Assembly: GCA_030550075.1 (NCBI GenBank)
Contig: JAUQQB010000060.1
Location: 1-10,774 of the forward strand
From: Chloroflexota bacterium
Lineage (GTDB): Bacteria > Chloroflexota > Anaerolineae > Thermoflexales > Thermoflexaceae
DNA length: 10,774 nt
Direction of reading: 5' to 3'
Both the position numbers and the translations under genes were made by a program. This document shows positions 7,264-10,774 of the stretch, piece after piece. Under the pieces are notes generated by a model. The model had not been told where the DNA came from, did not search any database, and saw only the letters and a program-made list of their open reading frames with translations. Each line of letters starts with the position of its first letter. The first letter of the stretch is position 1.

Positions 7264-9111
7264 ATGTGTGGCATAGCTGGCCTCTACTTTACCCACGATT
7301 GCCCTGACCCGACGCTTCTCCGCCGGATGAACGAGACCCTCCGTCATCGTGGCCCCAACGGTGAGGGCTATTTGACCGATGGCCCGGTCGGCCTGGCCAT
7401 GCGTCGGCTGGCAGTTATTGACCTCAAAACCGGCAACCAGCCCATCTTCAACGAGGACCGGACCATCGCCGTGGTCTTCAACGGCGAGATTTATAACTAC
7501 CGGGACTTGCGGGCCGAACTGGAGCATTTCGGCCATCGTTTCGCTACCCATTCCGATACCGAGGTATTGGTCCACGGCTATGAAGAGTGGGGCGATGACC
7601 TGCCGGTCCACCTCAACGGGATGTTCGCCTTTGCCCTCTGGGATTCCCGCCGCCAGCGTCTTTTCCTGTCCCGTGACCATCTGGGTATAAAACCCCTATA
7701 TTATGCTGAACTTCCCGGCGGTGGCCTCGCCTTCGCCTCAGAACTGAAGGCTTTGCTTCCTGTGCCGGGCTGGAGCCGGGAGATAGACCCCCTGGCGCTG
7801 GACTGGTTCCTGGCAACCCGCTACATTCCTTCGCCGCGCACGATCTACCAGGGAGCCCGCAAACTTCCCCCAGCCCACCGGCTCACCATCGGCGCCGGTG
7901 AACCCTTGAAGATAGAACGCTACTGGAGCATCGTCTTCGCTCCCGATGAGAGGAGCGATGAGCGAGAGTGGCCCGAACGCTTGTGGTATACTCTCACCAA
8001 TGCGGTGCGCCGCCAGATGATTGCCGATGTGCCGCTGGGCGCTTTCCTCTCTGGCGGAATTGATTCCAGCATCATTGTTGGTCTGATGGCCCAGGACCTG
8101 GCGGAACCGGTGCGCACCTTCACGGTCGTCTTCCCTGGCTGGGGCGGGCTGGACGAATCAGCCTATGCTCGCGCAGTGGCAGAGCGGTTCAGTACGGCCC
8201 ACACAGAAATCTCTGTAGAGGCCGACGTGGCGCGGGAGTGGCCGGAACTGGCACGCTGTCTGGATGAACCTTTCGCCGACCCCGCCACCCTTCCCACTTG
8301 GTTGATGGCTCGCCAGACCCGCCAGCACGTTACTGTGGTCCTTACCGGCGAAGGGGCCGATGAACTCTTCCAGGGTTATGGCTGGTATGGCTGGCCGAGA
8401 CCGCTACCCCTTCCGGCTTTTCTGGCCCGCCTGCTCCGCCGCCTGGTTCAGAGGGCGCTGAGTGGGCGGCGGGGCCGCCACCGCTTTCTGGCCCTGCTGG
8501 CCCCCAATTTCAGCACTCTCTACACCGAAAGCATCCTCTCCAGCGTATCCCAGGCTGAAGAACGATTGACCTGGTACCATCCTGACTGGCAGGCTCACTT
8601 GACCGCTACGGCTCCTATTGTTGACCTGGGAGAGATGTTGACAATCCCTCCTGCCGCCTTGAGCAGCCGTATGCAAGAACTGGACCTCAAATTTTGGCTG
8701 GAGGGAGACCCGCTGACCAAAGCCGACCGGGCAACGATGCTGGCTTCTCTGGAAGCACGGGTACCCTTCCTGGACCGGGAGGTGGTGGAACTGGTTGCTC
8801 TTATCCCACCCGGCTGGCATCGGCAAGAGGGTGTCAGCAAATGGTTGCTGCGAAAAACCTTTGCCGGCCTTATCCCACCTGATGTGGTCCGACGCCCCAA
8901 GCATGCCTTTGAAGTTCCCATCGGCGCCTGGCTTCGCGGACCGTTGCGTCCTTTCCTAGAGGAGGCCCTTGCTGACAACTCATCCCTCTGGACAGTTTTG
9001 CGCCCTGAGCCCATTCGGAGAATGGCTCAATTCCATATGGCGGGCCATCGGGACTTCGGACGGGAACTCTGGACGCTTTTGCATCTGGCCTTCTGGTGGA
9101 GAAAACAGTGA
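7264..9111 (+). CDS. asnB: Asparagine synthetase (glutamine-hydrolysing)-like amidotransferase
   Basis: A 615-residue two-domain protein. The N-terminal class II glutaminase domain starts MCGIAGLYF; Cys2 becomes the catalytic N-terminal nucleophile after Met removal. It continues with LRHRGPNGEGYL, VVFNGEIYNYRDLRAEL, DTEVLVHGYEEWG, NGMFAFALWD and SRDHLGIKPLYYA. The C-terminal ATP-dependent domain has the PP-loop SGGIDSS at 263-269, GEGADELFQGYG from 362, with Glu363 matching the catalytic base of E. coli AsnB, and KADRATMLASLEARVPFLDR. Standard reaction: aspartate + glutamine + ATP to asparagine + glutamate + AMP + PPi. Length fits the longer bacterial AsnB group of about 610-630 residues. 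Inside a polysaccharide cluster it may instead amidate a uronic-acid sugar, or be the amidotransferase type seen in exosortase/EPS loci; sequence alone does not separate these. ATG 7264 is fixed by the required Cys2 although no ribosome binding site precedes it. It ends in a GTGA overlap with the next GT4 gene. Confidence 0.93.
   Translation: MCGIAGLYFTHDCPDPTLLRRMNETLRHRGPNGEGYLTDGPVGLAMRRLAVIDLKTGNQPIFNEDRTIAVVFNGEIYNYRDLRAELEHFGHRFATHSDTEVLVHGYEEWGDDLPVHLNGMFAFALWDSRRQRLFLSRDHLGIKPLYYAELPGGGLAFASELKALLPVPGWSREIDPLALDWFLATRYIPSPRTIYQGARKLPPAHRLTIGAGEPLKIERYWSIVFAPDERSDEREWPERLWYTLTNAVRRQMIADVPLGAFLSGGIDSSIIVGLMAQDLAEPVRTFTVVFPGWGGLDESAYARAVAERFSTAHTEISVEADVAREWPELARCLDEPFADPATLPTWLMARQTRQHVTVVLTGEGADELFQGYGWYGWPRPLPLPAFLARLLRRLVQRALSGRRGRHRFLALLAPNFSTLYTESILSSVSQAEERLTWYHPDWQAHLTATAPIVDLGEMLTIPPAALSSRMQELDLKFWLEGDPLTKADRATMLASLEARVPFLDREVVELVALIPPGWHRQEGVSKWLLRKTFAGLIPPDVVRRPKHAFEVPIGAWLRGPLRPFLEEALADNSSLWTVLRPEPIRRMAQFHMAGHRDFGRELWTLLHLAFWWRKQ
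9098..9101 (+). promoter_or_regulatory. Ribosome binding site supporting the GTG start at 9108
   Basis: GGAG ends six bases before GTG at 9108, good spacing for initiation there. The longer in-frame candidate, GTG at 9096, is not preceded by such a site at useful spacing, so the shorter start is preferred. Confidence 0.5.
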
Positions 9112-10250
9112 ACCCTGTACCGATTCTGTTCGTGGATCATGCCTCTGCGGTGGGCGGTGCTGAACGGAGTTTGCTCCTAATTCTAAAATATCTGGATCGC
9201 TCCCGCTGGCAACCCCACTTGGCCTGCGTTGGCGGCCCTTTAATGGAAGAGGCTCTTGCGCTGGGCGTCGCGGTTTATCGCCTGACAATGCCCCGCCTGC
9301 GCCGCTCCCTGCGCGCGCTGATGGATTGGGCTTACACAGCCGTGAACATTGCTCGCTACGCCCAAAGAGTTGGCGCAGCACTGCTGGTGGCCAACACGGT
9401 TCGTACAGCTTTCTATGGTGCTCTCGCGGCCCGTTTTGCCGGTGTTCCTCTCGTCTGGTACATGCGCGATTTCTGGCTTGCTGAAACCCGTCCCCGCCAT
9501 CTCTGGATTGATCGTCTGGGCAAGCAATGTCTCTGCGCCGCTGCCGTTCACGTCATTGCTAACTCTCACGCAACAGCAGGCCATCTGCCCTGTCCAGATA
9601 AATTGAGCGTTGTTTATAATGGAATTGAGGTGAATGAGTATGATCCGACGATGGACGGTGCGTGGTTTCGGAAACAGTATGGCATTCCCCAAGAAGTGCC
9701 TGTAGTCGGTATGGTAGGACGGCTGCGCCCCTGGAAAGGGCAGGACCGTTTCCTGCGAGTACTGGCGCAAGTACGGGAGATAGTACCGGCTGTGCGGGGT
9801 GTGGTAGTCGGCGGCAATCCTTTTGCGATCCCCAATGATTATCCCCAGCAACTGCGAAATCTAACCACCGAACTGGGATTAGAAGGACGCGTGGTCTTCA
9901 CGGATCAACTCAAAGATGTACGTCCGGCGCTGGCAGCGATGGACATATTCATGCATCCGGGCGACCCGGAACCTTTCGGCCTGGTCAACATAGAGGCAAT
10001 GGCGATGGCCAAGCCGGTGGTTGCTTTCGCCCATGGCGCCCTCCCGGAAATCGTCATAGATGGAGTAACAGGTCTGCTGGTACCAGCGGTGGATGAAGTT
10101 TCTATGGTTCAGGCTGTCTTGAACTTGTTGCAGGACCCGGCCCGGGGGCGCAGGCTGGGTATTGCTGGACGGAAGCGGGTGCAAGATTGCTTTACTGCTG
10201 CCCAAATGGTCAGGGAAGTCAGCACAATCCTGGAACGAATCCTTCAATGA
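9108..10250 (+). CDS. Glycosyltransferase family 4 (GT-B fold)
   Basis: A 380-residue protein when started at GTG 9108, which overlaps the asnB stop as GTGA. An alternative GTG at 9096 adds four residues. The N-terminal domain opens PVPILFVDHASAVGGAERSL, with the GGAE acceptor-side glycine loop typical of GT4 enzymes. VVYNGIEVNEYDP forms the inter-domain linker, and the second domain begins near residue 200 with VGMVGRLRPWKGQDRFLRV, carrying the Arg and Lys that bind donor phosphates. The E-X7-E motif is Glu288 and Glu296 in GDPEPFGLVNIEAMAMAKPV. The HPGDPEPFG form, with Asp-Pro before the first Glu, is common in exopolysaccharide GT4 enzymes. Role: transfer of one sugar to the lipid-linked repeat unit at the inner membrane; donor unknown. 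It overlaps the following gene by ATGA. Confidence 0.92.
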   Translation: MNPVPILFVDHASAVGGAERSLLLILKYLDRSRWQPHLACVGGPLMEEALALGVAVYRLTMPRLRRSLRALMDWAYTAVNIARYAQRVGAALLVANTVRTAFYGALAARFAGVPLVWYMRDFWLAETRPRHLWIDRLGKQCLCAAAVHVIANSHATAGHLPCPDKLSVVYNGIEVNEYDPTMDGAWFRKQYGIPQEVPVVGMVGRLRPWKGQDRFLRVLAQVREIVPAVRGVVVGGNPFAIPNDYPQQLRNLTTELGLEGRVVFTDQLKDVRPALAAMDIFMHPGDPEPFGLVNIEAMAMAKPVVAFAHGALPEIVIDGVTGLLVPAVDEVSMVQAVLNLLQDPARGRRLGIAGRKRVQDCFTAAQMVREVSTILERILQ

Positions 10251-10774
10251 ACCTCTGCCTGGACCTCTCCCCCGTCGTCCACCAGAAAGCCGGGCTGGCT
10301 TCCTATGCCCGTGAACTGGCGACCCAACTGGTCCAAGCAGGCGCCGGAATCTCCTGGAGCGCATTTCACTACGACCGCCGGCCACCCGCCCCTCTGGCCC
10401 CTCCGCTGGATGCTCTGCCCCGCTATATTGTGCCCTGGGGAGCCTACCGTTGGCGCCTGACAACTGCCCTCTGTCACTTCCTGGGCCTGGGTATGGACCG
10501 CTTTTTCCCAGGCGTGGACCTTTTCCACGCTACCGAGCACCTTCTCCCCCGCTTCTCCCGGATCCGGACCGTCTTCACCCTTCACGACCTCATCTTTCTC
10601 TTCCACCCCGAAACTCATAAGCCCCTGAACCGCTGGTTCCTCACCCTGATGATGCCCCGCTTTCTGCGAGCAGCGGATGCGGTTATCGCCGTCTCCGAAT
10701 GCACCAAGCGGGACGCGGTGCGCGCTTACGGTATCCCCGAGGAGAAAATCACCGTCATCTACGAAGGGGTGAGT
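10247..10774 (+). CDS. Glycosyltransferase family 4, N-terminal part (cut by window end)
   Basis: ATG at 10247 forms an ATGA overlap with the preceding stop, and the frame stays open for 176 codons to the last base. The translation has the GT4 N-terminal domain: MNLCLDLSPVVHQKAGLASY with the Gly loop and a following Tyr/Ala helix, VDLFHATEHLLPRFSRIRTV, FTLHDLIFLFHPE with the conserved HD, and AADAVIAVSECTKRDAVRAYGI followed by ITVIYEGVS, which is where the linker to the donor-binding domain begins. This is the arrangement of the mannosyltransferase-like GT4 subgroup (WbaZ/MtfB style). The donor domain and E-X7-E motif lie beyond the window. The ribosome binding site is weak (GGAA 10232-10235, 11 bases away), so translation probably depends on coupling to the upstream gene. 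Confidence 0.9.
   Translation, partial: MNLCLDLSPVVHQKAGLASYARELATQLVQAGAGISWSAFHYDRRPPAPLAPPLDALPRYIVPWGAYRWRLTTALCHFLGLGMDRFFPGVDLFHATEHLLPRFSRIRTVFTLHDLIFLFHPETHKPLNRWFLTLMMPRFLRAADAVIAVSECTKRDAVRAYGIPEEKITVIYEGVS

Noticed and set aside
6981..7274. Minus-strand 97-residue ORF spanning the intergenic gap
   Set aside because: It runs through the end of a clear GT4 gene, the palindrome and the asnB start, has no recognisable domain, and looks like translation of repeat DNA.
9240..9851. Minus-strand ORF of 203 residues inside the GT4 gene at 9108-10250
   Set aside because: No recognisable motif and fully covered by a convincing plus-strand gene.

Overview
The window is almost entirely one plus-strand gene cluster for building a cell-surface polysaccharide (O-antigen, capsule or exopolysaccharide). 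It is moderately GC-rich, tightly packed bacterial DNA with ATG, GTG and TTG starts. The organism cannot be named from this sequence. A palindromic intergenic repeat of the 'GCGAGCGAAGCGAAG' type and the gene style would fit an uncultured Chloroflexota-like bacterium, but that is a weak inference.

Layout: (1) 1-138, the C-terminal end of a HepT/DUF86-type toxin ribonuclease, cut by the window edge. (2) 128-196, a 22-codon ORF with its own ribosome binding site, overlapping the genes on both sides. (3) 193-1680, a Wzx-type flippase. (4) 1677-2813, a GT4 glycosyltransferase. (5) 2810-3700, a GT2 glycosyltransferase. (6) 3685-4809, UDP-GlcNAc 2-epimerase (wecB). (7) 4797-5921 and (8) 5918-7036, two more GT4 enzymes. 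(9) 7037-7263, the only real intergenic gap, holding a perfect extended -10 promoter motif, a palindromic repeat and a long leader. (10) 7264-9111, a glutamine-dependent asparagine synthetase-like amidotransferase (asnB). (11) 9108-10250, a GT4 enzyme. (12) 10247 to the window end, the N-terminal half of another GT4 enzyme.

How they fit together (inference from families): WecB supplies UDP-ManNAc, the glycosyltransferases assemble an oligosaccharide on a membrane lipid carrier at the inner face of the membrane, and the flippase moves the lipid-linked unit across. The AsnB-like protein may make asparagine, or it may amidate a uronic-acid sugar of the polymer, as amidotransferases in some O-antigen clusters do. 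No initiating phosphoglycosyl transferase, polymerase, chain-length regulator or UDP-ManNAc dehydrogenase is visible, so the cluster must continue outside the window or rely on genes elsewhere.

Apart from the gap at 7037-7263, every neighbouring pair of genes overlaps, which points to translational coupling within two transcriptional blocks. I see no clearly novel system. The least explained parts are the 22-codon coupled ORF and the promoter-plus-palindrome gap ahead of asnB.
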